Source: Suillus spraguei (lineage: Eukaryota; Basidiomycota; Agaricomycetes; Boletales; Suillaceae). Taken from it: a stretch of DNA of 64,000 bases. The position numbers and the translations under genes are program-made. The stretch is taken from positions 62,001-126,000 of the forward strand of contig JABCPU010000111.1 of NCBI GenBank assembly GCA_016800925.1, given 5' to 3'. The notes beneath the pieces were generated by a model. It made no database searches. It was given only the letters and a program-made list of their open reading frames with translations, and was not told the DNA's origin. Positions 1 through 10,619 of this stretch are shown in pieces; within the stretch, counting starts at the first letter, position 1, and every line of letters starts with the position of its first letter.

Positions 1-759
1 GGCGACATCAGCGCCCTGGACTGGGTGGGGCAATCATCCGAATTCAATAGCTGTCTGCCGGCCGACATTACTTCATACAAAGCCCCACCGCACAGCGCAC
101 CGTCTCTTTCCGAAGATGAAATTCAGGTGTCAATCTCCTCGCTCCGACATGTCATGGCTCTAGATGTGGCTCTGAAACTTTATGCCATGCTTGACAACTT
201 GAGTGCTCCTCGTTTTGCGAACTGCAGACTGCATCTTCCTTGCATCGCATTTCGTGTCACAGCAGTCAAACGGGGTCGAGCTCAAGACCAAGAGATATAT
301 GACGTCAAGGCCGACGGGCTCAACGACCTCCTTGTCATCACAAAGGACAAGCTTGTTCAATTCTCATCACCACGACCAACTATGCAGACGTTGTTGCTTG
401 TTCGTCCGTGGAATCGTTATCTCCTCGAGCTTCCTGACTTCGGGGAGCCGTCTGGCTTTGCAGAGCTGCCTGACGTTGCTGACGACACTCAGAGCGAGGA
501 AGATTATTGGTCTGCGCCCGGGTCTCCATTACGTGATTCGCGTGATGGGTCCCCTGAGGCAGAGGAGTTGGTTGATTCGGAACTGAGCGGTCGAGCGTTA
601 CGACTGACTGCTCGCCTTGAACAGCCTTTTAGCGCATTTTTGTTAGCACATCAGCGGGGCGGAGAATACAAGAGAATCGCATCAGATCATGACATTATTG
701 CACGAGTCAGGGACCTTTCTTCTATGCTGGACATGGTCAAGACGCTAGAGATATTGTAG
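1..759 (+). CDS. TPR/HET-type protein, C-terminal part (5' end outside window)
   Basis: Frame 1 is open from the first base (it reads GDISALDWVGQ and onward), so the gene starts upstream of the window and this is its last exon; it ends at a normal stop after KTLEIL. The segment has the layout of the C-terminal part of basidiomycete proteins that combine TPRs with a heterokaryon-incompatibility (HET)-like domain: the ALDWVGQ motif, a conserved block (RLHLPCIAFRVTAV), a QFSSPRPT/LLVRPWNRY block, an acidic stretch and a conserved tail (EYKRIASDHDII). Related broken copies lie at about 6.8-7.9 kb (+) and 18.4-19.4 kb (-), so this is the least damaged member here. HET domains in other fungi mediate self/non-self recognition; the role of this particular family is unknown. 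The family call is from memory, without a search. Confidence 0.6.
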   Translation, partial: GDISALDWVGQSSEFNSCLPADITSYKAPPHSAPSLSEDEIQVSISSLRHVMALDVALKLYAMLDNLSAPRFANCRLHLPCIAFRVTAVKRGRAQDQEIYDVKADGLNDLLVITKDKLVQFSSPRPTMQTLLLVRPWNRYLLELPDFGEPSGFAELPDVADDTQSEEDYWSAPGSPLRDSRDGSPEAEELVDSELSGRALRLTARLEQPFSAFLLAHQRGGEYKRIASDHDIIARVRDLSSMLDMVKTLEIL

Positions 760-2770
760 CAGCATGCATCTTTAGAAGTGGAGATCTCTACCTGCATATG
801 TAAATTTTCTGAAAATCAGATTGAAAGTCGACGTCCACTTGAGAGATCAAAACTCCCAGCGGTGAGAAACGACGAGCTAGAGAAAGGGCATCAGCGGGTT
901 GGATTGTGCTACGGAGTGCTCCGTAGCACTCCGTAGTGAATTACATTTCCCTGATGAGAAACGTGACAGCGTTTATATGAGACGGAAAGATACAAGCATA
1001 GTGGCAAGGTCTGCAAGGTAAGAGCGTGGAGGCCCGAACACTGGTGGAAGAGTAGGTGACTTGCCGGAGGATTTAGAAATATCTTCAGATTCAAACATAC
1101 TCATACTGCCAAACATTCTTGTGCCCATAAGCCGATCTCATTCTAGGCAATGGAAATGTTTTCACATTCCACCTGTCAATGAAACGTTTGACTGACCGAA
1201 TGTATCGAAGTGATCTATAACGCTCGCGTATACAGCGGTACCTCGTCCGTTTATGTCTAGTGATCAATTCCTTGCACTTTAGTCGGGAAATTTATTCCTG
1301 GGATCAATTAATCTGTTGGGATACGCCTTCCAAGTCGTGTGGCCCATCGTGTAAGTTACTAAGGGATTGGGAACGGCGAGAGCATTTTGCAGCCGCAGAA
1401 GAGCCCAGAAGCCCACATCTTTGATTCTCCAATAAACAGTTCAGGATTGTCCCGCATAATTGGTGTGACCGCTAACCAGGCAGAGTAGGGGGCTTCTTCG
1501 TGGAAGCAAACAAAACATTCACATGATTGCGAGGAAAGATCGGGATTCGTGGGCGTTTCCTTCGACACGGGTCTTTACCTTGCGAACTCTTGGTCTAGCC
1601 GAGAATTATAGAAGAATGAAATCCTACTCCTGATAGCCCAGTAACGATTTACAGAAGTGGCTAGCATGAGCCGCCTCAGTACTGTGTTCGGTATTCACTG
1701 TTTGGCGAATACCTTGCCATCCATCGCAACCAAGGGTACCCAAATAAGACCTCGTTGGGGAAGTTATAATTCCTCCCTGAAAATGTGCAAAATATATTAC
1801 ACACCTGGAGACTGAGTATGAGGATGGGCCCGTCACCCGTGCAGACTACCAGTGCCACTGACATTTGCACCGCAAGACGAGATGTCAAGGGGAAGGCCTA
1901 TGTCGAGCGTGGGCTTTCCAATACTTAGATCGAATTCGTGTTCCGCGAGATCTATCTCAGGCCGTTCATGCATTTCATGACACCGTGCTTCTACTTCATA
2001 TGTTGGAGCTCGGAAGAATGATCCCAAGTAACATTTGTCAACATAGTATGGCAGCCAAACTTTAGAACAAACAGATAACGTCCTACTCATCAATGCATCA
2101 GCCCCAACTTACTTCCATCCCCGAGTCCATTGATATTGATGATGTAGCATAGGTGGGAAATTCCAGCCACACTATATCAATAATATCAATGGACTCAGCC
2201 TTCAGGTGACCCCGTCCTCCACAACTGTGCAACCGTTCGTTGTAACCGTTCATTATGACTCAGGTCATTATATCATACTTGACCACAAATCTCTAATCCC
2301 CGTCCTGGCACATACCTTTCTCGACAGAGAGTTGCTTTCAGAGGAGGCGTGGACACTCAACAGCATTGCTTGTCCTAGGTTTCTCTACTCTGAATTCGCT
2401 TCCGGAAAACCCAACCGAACAAAGTGTAAGCCACCCAGGGCGTAGCACAAAAGATGAAGTTTACGAAGTAGAGAGACAACATGCCAGAGGAAAAGCATAT
2501 CACACGCCACAAGTGCACGAGCCACTGTGGGAAGTTGTTGCTATTTTGACGAAGTGGAATTTAGAACTTCGACTAACGTCACGTGATAAAGTGTTACATT
2601 GAGTGACAAAACACAAAACGGAGGTTAACTGTTCAACCAGGAAACGAGAACAAAATCTGTAATATCAGGATGTAGACAATACCTTTATGCAGACATTGAT
2701 ATTTTCTGAATAAGCAGAAGGGAAGAAATGTGTTAGTTAACTGTGTTTCTATAAATTTGTCCCCCTACAG
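760..2770. other. intergenic, no supported gene
   Basis: About 2 kb with only short open frames that match nothing I recognise. The first ~90 bp are the 3' flank of the TPR/HET gene and are shared with the flank of the pseudogene near 8.0 kb. A short perfect hairpin lies at 909-936. Around 2510-2562 a ~50-bp stretch recurs at 6566-6616. Confidence 0.5.
909..936. repeat. short perfect inverted repeat (12-bp stem, 4-nt loop)
   Basis: CTACGGAGTGCT is followed by CCGT and then its exact reverse complement AGCACTCCGTAG. It may be a remnant of a small inverted-repeat element or only a local palindrome. Confidence 0.7.
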
Positions 2771-2923
2771 CGGAGGCTTAAAGCCTGTCAAGACTCCGAA
2801 CGCAAGGCCATGATGCCGAGAGCGTCGCCTGCAGAGCTAGCGCTCATGGTTGACCAGCTGCGCGCACAAAAGCATCAAGGTGCAGGCCTTAAAGCATGGT
2901 GGTCATTTAAGCGACAAAAGTAA
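2771..2923 (+). other. orphan terminal-exon-like open frame
   Basis: A pyrimidine-rich stretch ending in CCCCTACAG looks like a 3' splice site. The frame after it reads 50 codons to a TAA with a strongly protein-like composition: charged and helical (SERKAMMPRASPAELALMV), ending GLKAWWSFKRQK. No upstream exon could be joined, so it may be a gene remnant or a coincidence. I do not recognise the family. Confidence 0.25.
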
Positions 2924-4032
2924 ACTCAATCACAGAAAATAATAAATGAGCAATGTTGGAGTATTTTGATTTTTGGCCAACCAATCTTCTAGCTTTTCCA
3001 TGCGATCCACAATATTTATAGATGCTTATCATAAAGGACTCGTGGTGCACAGGCGCATGGACGATACAATTTTGTGGCCATCGCGTTCTCCCTCTGGCAA
3101 TTGATTATGGGCAAGTTTGATCAATAATCATTGATAAATCATGGTCGTGTGACTGCCACTGACACCTGTAGGATTAGCTGGAGAATAATATGCAAAACGT
3201 ATTTGCAATATATTTTACATCCATTGTTCAATGTTAAACCTAAGCATATAACACACTCCTCATCATAGTGGTAAGGAAAGAAAGTTTAGTAGGAGATCAA
3301 GCTATGAACGCGCAGCAACACAGCAGGGTGAATGGAATTGGAGACCCCGACGTCATGAAAAGGAGCGGAAGTCGCCATGGTAGTCAACAAAAGGAGAAAA
3401 GAGCGATGAACACACTGTCAAGATATGACTATCGACGTCATTATCGTACGTACTCATACATTTATTTTACATACACAATCACTCCTCGTTGCACGCCTCA
3501 GACACGTTTCCCTTTGATTCTCCGTCTCAACCATCATATTAAAGCCTCTCGTCGTCGAATATCGTTCTTCAGTCTTTTGAGCTAATTCCAAGTCGTCGTT
3601 TCTCGTTCCGTTCCCAGTCCGAGCCTCATCAGATCTTCACACACACAATCAAACTGTCCGAACTGAAATAAGATTCTATGTTCGCCAATAGTACGCTCTG
3701 CAAAAGCCGTGAATTGCGGGTCCCCGAATTGGCGTTGTTGAGACTCAAGATGCGAATGCTATGCCATTCGGTAACTTTACCTACGCTGCGATTCAACCAT
3801 CCGTACAAATGCGTATGCTGCTTTGCGTCGGAAAAACGATTCCTTTGGCCGGCGGGAACGGCGGACTGGCTGGGTACGTCCTAAGGTCAGGGCATTCACG
3901 GATTCAGAGATGCACGCAGGGCACTGGGGGCCCTTGGACTAGATTGTACTGTCCTTCATAGAGCACTCTCTCAATAGGACACTAATTGGAATTAAAAAAA
4001 AACGATTCCTTGTATATTTTGGCAATCCCATA
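2924..4032. other. intergenic, no supported gene
   Basis: AT-rich sequence then a C/T-rich stretch (about 3480-3660) that looks promoter-like. The short frames at 3678-3961 do not resemble a family I know and lack convincing splice structure. Confidence 0.4.
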
Positions 4033-5523
4033 TTAGTAATTGGTGGAGTCATCAGTGAACGGGGTTGTGGCAAAACCGACCTTGCGGTTGTCGCTATCTA
4101 AGACGGTGTAGAAGCGCTGCATAAATGTGTAGCCATTAATAAAGCCCATCCCTTCGCGAGCGTCCAGCCTGTTAATGATGAGATATATGCCATCTTCCTC
4201 AGCACCACGAATCTTGGAGTTGAGGGAACGAGGCCACATTTGGGCGTCAGCGACGAGAGTGAGGACTTGCTGTGCAAAATGGTGAACAAGGAATGTGAGG
4301 CTGACAGAATTGACGTACGTTGCCAATATGGAACTTCAACTCCCCTAGGGCGCTGTACTGTTCAGGGGTAATACGGAGAAGACCAGTCGACTGATCGAAA
4401 GTAGCGCCGGTTGCATCCTGGTACCTGTAATAAGCATCTATCGAACAATGATTAGACCATTATTACTCGCCGCACTCTAAATACACACAGGAGGTAATGT
4501 AAATAAAGCTGCAGCCAGTATCGACGACACCAGCAGTGGGGAACAAGATGTCCGTGTTGCGGTAAGTGATGCTCTGCTCGATACCCCAGTAGCCTGATGA
4601 GGGGGGGATGTTGATGACATCACTGAAACAACATAATTACTAAGGGTCTGGATTGATCTAGGAGCTGAGGTAGCTTACGTGTATACAATGTTATCAGTGC
4701 ATTTGGTATAGTCAGGTTCACCAAAGGTGAGCTCTCCGAGAGCGGTGTCTAGACCCCCAGTGACGGGCCGGAAAAAGATACCAACAATGTTCTGATGAAT
4801 GACGCCTGCGGTAACCAGCCAGTCAGTAAAAGTTGGATACGTGGCATCTGGGTTATCTTCCAGGGTGTTGCGTGTCAAATCCCGAGGCCCGATGCCAAGG
4901 ATACCGTCATAGGGTCCGAAGTTGCTCGTAGTAGAAGCAACAGCGAGTTCGTAGTTAGGGATGGTGAGCCCCTCACCGAGAGTGACGGTTTCGAGGAAGA
5001 AAGTTCCTATAAATAATTGTAGGTATTTTCAACTTATGATATTGTTGTATGTCATACCAGAGAAGGACATTTCATCAAACTGCCCACCACCATAGGTTTC
5101 CCCTACACGCTGTCTGGTGTTGAAGCCGGTTTCGTCGTATGGAGTGTGGGCGCCAATCCATGTGACCGCGCTACCGCAGTCGGCAACCAAGATGTCTTCA
5201 ATAATGAATTAGCAGCCGCATGTTTTCTCAGTGTTGAACTAACAGGTTTTTTTGGGGGTGCCAACGTCAAGTCCTACGACGTATCTACCCGAAGGGGCAA
5301 GCACCATAGGAATGCTTTCAGCACGTCGGCCATGCGTATTGTAGTCCCTGAAGGCCGCCACACGAGCTTTATCGTGTTGCACGAGGTCAATAGTACCATC
5401 GGAGAAGTTCAGTCTCCTAGTAAGGGGGATAATGATGGAGGAATTGCGAACTCCAACGGGCGATCCCGTGATTGACAAACTTGAAGCCAGGAGAAGTGCC
5501 AACAAGGATGCATTGAGGAACAT
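4033..5523 (-). CDS. secreted pepsin-like aspartic protease (polyporopepsin type, family A1)
   Basis: Several exons on the minus strand. Exon 1 (5523-5244) gives a signal peptide (MFLNASLLALLLASSLSITG), a propeptide and VVGLDVGTPKKT; a GTTAGT...TTGAAG intron joins it in phase to YILVADCGSAVTWIGA, which aligns with the first active-site loop of polyporopepsin. Later exons give the flap-side region (GPYDGILGIGPRDLT), the second active site VVDTGCSFIYI, and a C-terminus typical of the family (DAQMWPRSLN, GMGFINGYTFMQRFYTV, GFATTPF) ending at 4033. Both catalytic aspartates are present, but the usual DTGSS is DCGSA and the second loop reads DTGC. Family members are secreted acid endopeptidases. 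No nonsense codon was seen in the assembled exons. Start chosen for its signal peptide. Confidence 0.85.
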
Positions 5524-6780
5524 GGCTTGTTGGAAGTAATATCATACTCAGTAGCCCATTATATACTTCAAGTTATGTGCCAGCGAACGCGATGACAGTG
5601 GCACGTACTCATCACTGAATGGCATCAATGAAATTCACTTAGTCTGATATGACCATAGCTATATAATCAATTTCGTTTGGCCGTGATATACTCTTACATA
5701 CGTCTACCATGTGCACGTGATAATATCGTTCTTTGACCACATTCTCCTTCACCTTGCAGCACTTGATATGCCATTATAATGGTATATCAGGTGATCGCCG
5801 AATGTCAAAATTTCCGCGACTCTCAGTCTCATTAGAACCCATTGGACGTGCAATTATATCCTACTGGCAACAACTTATCAAGTTCCGAGTGTTCTACATC
5901 GCGCATCTAAGACACAAATCGAGCTATTAGTTTTTGGTCTGTTTTATCTTTCACTTTCTTTGTGATGTGAGCCATTATCACCCCATGTCATTCTAGCTTC
6001 TACAGTGTTCTCCCGTCAAGGACTCGGAAGCGACACAGTCAGCTATCTGGCCTCATCGCAAAACATCCCACCGAGACATACTATTAGTATCAGCAGTCTG
6101 TCACGGTGTATGATAATCCTGTCAATCCCTGCTGGACACACACCGGCAACTTCTGCTATTTCTTACTGATGAATCAGACTACGTTATACAATTCTATCAT
6201 CATGCCGCATACTGCCCGCGTTAACTCTATGTTAGTAGCCAGTCTTCAGCCTCTTTTCCCTTGTTCTCCTCCATATCGGACAAAGGTTAGACTATACTCG
6301 ATTCAATTTTCATTCAAAGTCGATTGATATGGTTATTTTAGTCATTTGTGCTGAACTAACGCTCCGAGTCAAACTACTAGGTACTGGTTTGGTAGGTGAC
6401 CGAATTCAGTCTCATGTTCAAGTATGTAAGTACATCGAGAACTGAATTCCCATCTGAGCAAGGCTAAGCGGTTCGGTCCTCCGTTCGTTTTTGTTGCTTG
6501 CAACTGATAGCGAAGCTCACAGCCTTATTACCCTGCGACCATGCTAACACAGGCGGGAATGCAAGTGCACGAGCCACTGTGGGAAATTGGTGCCATTTTG
6601 ACGAAGTGGAATTTGCAATGTCTGACTGAAGGTAGCGGGAATAATATTGGAATTCGAGCACAAGGCAAATGCATCGCAAACTTTGGGGATCCTCACACGA
6701 GCATGGAATTACGAACTCCCGTGGACGCCCGATAGCAAACAGCTTGTCTCGTCTGAAGTAAGTCGGTGAATCTTGAAATG
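5524..6780. other. intergenic, no supported gene
   Basis: Presumed promoter of the aspartic protease, then AT-rich DNA with only short frames. 6566-6616 repeats a ~50-bp stretch of 2510-2562. Nothing else recognised. Confidence 0.4.
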
Positions 6781-7902
6781 ATCTCAAAGTGCTGGTGGAC
6801 GTTCTCAAGGATCAGGCATCAATTGTAAGTTTCTGTTCATTTTCCCTCCCTTCGACATCTCATTTTCTTCAAGGACGCGTTACAGGAAGACACTCTGAAG
6901 GAACAAGCGGCAGATAATGCAAGCTTCCATCCTTTGCCCGTCTTCTTACGTGTTGATCTACCTCAAAGATAGATCAATATGTAAGAAGACGGGCAAAGGA
7001 TGGGTCATTATCTGCCGCTTGTTCCTTCAGAGTGTCTTCCTGTATGAGCCTTCGCATCAAGTTGATGTGAAGGCTCAACAGTCCGATTACGAGCATGTTT
7101 CTAGCTATCATTCTTACCACGCAATCCAACCATGCGTCATGTAGATCCTCGCCATCGATACGACAGCCTACAATGCATGCATCACCGGAAACTTGCCTTC
7201 CGCTGACAGGCTACTCACCCAAGAGATCAGCGCTGATAGCAATAACTACAACCCTTACGCGAATAGCTCACTTATTTTAGCGAGAAAAGCTGACTGGGAC
7301 CGCACACTTGATGACACACTCAAGGTGAGATACACTGTCCTGTTGCTACCTTTTTAACACAGGCCATCTTATATGACGATATAGATCATCATCATTCAGC
7401 CATCCTTCATGGGCTGCCTCTGAAAGGGTATCGCTCTCTGGTAAAAGACAGTTCCAGGACGCAATGAAAGCACTTGACCTCGAGTCAATGCCGACGGGCT
7501 TCATGACCTACGAAGCACTGATTGAGTTTCCATCACCACGACCTACTATACCGACATTTTTGCTTGTTCGTCCGTGGAAGCGTTATTTCGAGCTTCCTGA
7601 CTTCGCCGATTTGTCTGGCTCAGCAGAGCTGGCGTTGCTAACGACATGCAGAGCGAAGATGACTGGTTTGCGCCCGAGTCTCTATTACAGGATTCGCCCG
7701 ATGGGTTCCCTGAAGCACAAGAGCCAGTTGATTCGGAATTGAGCGCTCAAGCGTCGTGATTGACTGTTTGTTTTAAGCAGCCTTTTGCATTTTTGCTAGC
7801 ACAACAGCGCGGCTGGGGATCGCATCAGATCACGATATTTCTGCGTGAGTCAGAGACCTTTCTTCTATTCTGGACATGGTCGGGACGCTAGAAATATTTT
7901 AG
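6780..7902 (+). pseudogene. broken TPR/HET-type gene copy
   Basis: Fragments of the TPR/HET family in order: DALQEDTLKEQAADNASF, then (after a foldback) VDVKAQQSDYEHVSSYHSYH, a stop, AIDTTAYNACITGNLPSAD with LARKADWDRTLDD (TPR-like), an interrupted stretch containing further stops, then the C-terminal region (SPRPTIPTFLLVRPWKRYFE, 7464 onward) with frameshifts, and the family tail GTLEIF-stop at 7900-7902. No single reading frame can produce a full protein, and the HET-like middle is missing. The 3' flank and the LTR-like element after it are shared, inverted, with 16.5-18.9 kb. Confidence 0.65.
6881..7044. repeat. long foldback (inverted repeat) inside TPR/HET pseudogene
   Basis: The left arm starts TACAGGAAGACACTCTGAAG and runs ~75 bp to GTTGATCTACC; the right arm is its reverse complement and ends CTTCAGAGTGTCTTCCTGTA. 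The outer ~39 bp of the arms match exactly, the inner part differs by a few bases and a small indel, and the loop is about 10 nt. The left arm is the coding sequence for DALQEDTLKEQAADNASFHP, so the structure is an inverted duplication of a coding segment. Confidence 0.9.
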
Positions 7903-8644
7903 CGGTATGCCTTTTTGGAAGCAGAGATCTCTCAGATCTGTACCGTGGTAGTTGCCAATTGGTTTTCTGAATATCGTAACTCGTCACTACTATTCTTGCA
8001 CTGATGGCAATTCTATGTATAAAAATTCCTGAAAATCAGATTGAAAGCCAATGTCCAACGCTAGCCATGAATCATTTGTGGTGATGCTCACCTCTGCGGT
8101 TGAATTTACGTCTAAATAATCTGCCACAAATATGCATTTCTCCGTGGGTAAGACACGTACTGATGATGATATTGACCTCATTTAGGACACCATTCACAGC
8201 TCCACAACTGGTAGACCCGGGATGGTATACGCATCTAGATTGAAGATAATAGCTTCCGGTATGAATCAAATGAAAACAGGAAGAGCGAAGCAGGCGCAAT
8301 CATCGAGCGTAGTCCAGGAGTTCACTTGACTCGTTGTTGTGACCGCTGGACGAACTTCGACTTCAACATAGAAGATGCCACATAAAATTCTGCGTGTCTC
8401 CCGTTGATATACTGCTACTCGCAACAACAGTGTATATTCTGACGGAATGATCACAGGTTCATGCTTGGTCGCCTATGTGAAGTGTGACCAACGTTTCTTC
8501 AAGAGTCGAACTTTCGAGTCAATTCCAAGTTAGGTTCGGGTGAAAACGACATTCAACAAGCGACAATTGAATATCTGAAGATTAATCTGAAAGCAAGACA
8601 TATTACAAGTTTGCGACGTTTCCTCCAGTGCTGTGAAAATACAC
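7903..8644. repeat. 3' flank of TPR/HET pseudogene, duplicated inverted at 17.8-18.45 kb
   Basis: No gene. The sequence, including GAAAATCAGATTGAAAGC and AGACATATTACAAGTTTGCG, recurs in reverse complement between about 17786 and 18448. The duplication therefore includes more than the neighbouring LTR-like element. Confidence 0.7.
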
Positions 8645-9995
8645 CGTCAGGCGGCAGATCTCAGATCGAGACTCCATGCCATGACGTTGAATGATGAGCG
8701 CATTTGACACAACAAAGCATGGCGTCTCGAGCTGGTACTAGTACCAATCTCGATGACAACCACAGACGTCAGGAAATGGAACTACTTACCTTTCCCCATA
8801 ACCTGGGTTGCGATGGTCCTTTCTCCTCTTGTCCAGAATGTATGTTTTGTTAAACCGGAGTGGACTTACTTGCGCTGACAACCTCGGCTCTTTGAGCCGA
8901 GGAAGCAGACTGATCATAACAATGCCACCCCGGACCCAGCGGGCACTGAGGTGGCGAACGGGATGGAACACTAGCAGCGCCTGTAGAACAGGGCCGATGT
9001 TCAAAGCCCGAGCCACCACTAGGTCCCGACCTGGATGGTAGCGACCACCGATGCCCTGAAGATGGCCCAATGTCAGCGGCAGGCTAGAAGATGAAAGTGG
9101 AAACATACCCTCTCATCTCGCTTCCGAGCCTACGGAAAACGAAAAATGTTGAGTTGACGTGGGCCGGGGTGCCTAATCCAAGGTGCGGGCCAGCACAACC
9201 GACTGGGGAGATGCTGAGGAAGCGAGGGACGTGGAGAGGTGTCGGACGGTCGAGAGCCCTGGCGAATGTGGCCAGCAGACGCGCTACAGGGATCGAGAGG
9301 ACCCAAGTCCTGTCCCTGCGCTGTCCACGTCGCGAGCGACGCCCGTGAAGGGCAGCAGCTATAGTATGTTGTATCGTTCCATTATGCTGTCCCTTCGTGT
9401 CCTTGGACTGTAAACCGCGCAGTCTGGAAACAAATATAACTGTAGCAAATAGTTAGTACATTGATAAGAGTGTGGCAAGGAACAGACGTACATTTGGCTT
9501 GTGGTCGGCGAAGCTTGCTTGCTGTTCGACGCGCAATCATGTGGACGTTAATCATCATATAAAATACTATGAGAAAGAAACATACTATACAGCATCTGGC
9601 GGGTTTTATTCAAGGCGGAAAGGACGAGTGTTGGTAGGATACCAAGTGAGAGTCGGAGTCGCACGCCACATGCCTCGTTCGGAGATCCGAGACTCGGATA
9701 TAACTAAGTCACATTGTGAATATGAGAGAGATAACGAGAGAGTGGATGAAGGAACGGATGAAGGAATGAAGCGAGAATGAGGGTGTATATACGCTCAGCC
9801 TGAGCACGGCGGCTGACACAGGAGTTGATTTTCCAAATATGGAAATGGGTAGAAGGCGTCACCGCTCTATGTAGTATTGCAAACAAGCTGAGAGCTCTAC
9901 TCTGCATACCTCAGAATGACCATCCATGGACGCGAAATCATTCGAGATGAATTTGAAATTACTTGACGCGTCGGTCAGGTAATGTGATCCTAACA
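8645..9995 (-). mobile_element. LTR-like repeat, copy 1
   Basis: About 1.35 kb, read on the minus strand from TGTTAGGATCACATTACC to CCTGACGG. It matches copy 2 (16492-17785, opposite orientation) along its length and copy 3 (50982-52259) in many blocks, including the CTTTCCCCATAACCTGGGT and GGCTCTTTGAGCC stretches, a TATATA box about 210 bp from its 5' end, and (C)ATCATGTGACCGGCGCG near the start. TG...CA-like ends, the TATA box and size fit a solo LTR; no coding domain is present. No convincing 5-bp target duplication was found, so the LTR assignment is tentative. It splits carboxypeptidase sequence from the TPR/HET flank. Confidence 0.5.
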
Positions 9996-10600
9996 GTGTC
10001 AAACATTCAGAACATCTCCGTTCTTTAACCGGACGGATGTAAAGAAGGCCATCCACGCGCCCGTGGACACCGAGTGGTTGGACTGCGCCAATACCAGTGT
10101 CTTCCCCAACGAAGACGGAAGCTTACCCTCTGTCTTCACTATGTTACCGAATGTTCAACGCACTGTCATCGTGCACGGTCTTGCGAACTTGCGTTCTTCA
10201 CTGTCACATGTATCAATTGACAAGAATAATCTGTAGTATGACCTGTGTGTGACGTGTAATGTTTGATGTTGCCACGAATCATTCATTATAATATCCAAGG
10301 GAATGGTTTGCAAGGATTCCAGACACCTATCGATCCTGACGGCTTCATCATTGATGGCGTGGGTGCCTATGGGACAATGCACTGAGAGCGTGGACTCACC
10401 TATTACGAACTAGTGTTGAGTGGACATATGTGGGTTCACTTCAATTCTCAGGGTCTTGTTTCTAATGCATGCTGTAGGGTTCACCAGTAGTAAGTTCACC
10501 AATGTGCTGGCATGCAGACGCCGTCTAACGCAGGTACAGATAATTCCAGCCGGCCTTCCAGATTATGTAGTACCTGATGGGGTTTAGAACCACTCCCTAG
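9996..10600 (+). pseudogene. S10 serine carboxypeptidase, 3' fragment
   Basis: Opposite orientation to the other three copies. It encodes the C-terminal third: FNRTDVKKAIHAPVDTEWLD, SVFPNEDGSLPSVFTMLPNV, QRTVIVHGLAN (catalytic Asp replaced: GLAN where paralogues have GLAD), a GYFIIDGVGAYGTMH-like region and the YLMGF-type end with its TAG at 10598-10600. Four codons are missing before QRTV, and the exon that reads VPQFAPV in the paralogues has lost several bases and runs into a stop. The 5' two thirds are absent; the LTR-like element abuts the break. A LINE then inserted just 3' of the stop. Confidence 0.8.
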
Positions 10601-10606
10601 ATAAAT

Positions 10607-10619
10607 ACCTGCTTATTGT
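10607..10619. repeat. LINE target-site duplication, left copy
   Basis: ACCTGCTTATTGT, repeated after the poly(A) tail at 11908-11920. The related unoccupied site near 19720-19735 reads, in reverse complement, ATAAATACCCGCTTTCTTAT. Confidence 0.85.

Noticed and set aside
3268..3585. 105-codon open frame
   Set aside because: Arg/Ser/Tyr-rich translation of low-complexity promoter-like DNA; no homology recognised.
8645..9995. TIR DNA transposon instead of an LTR
   Set aside because: Copies 1 and 2 have short inverted ends (CACTGTTAGG / CACTGTCAGG) that suggested this, but copy 3 lacks them and the TATA-plus-pyrimidine layout is LTR-like. Left as tentative.
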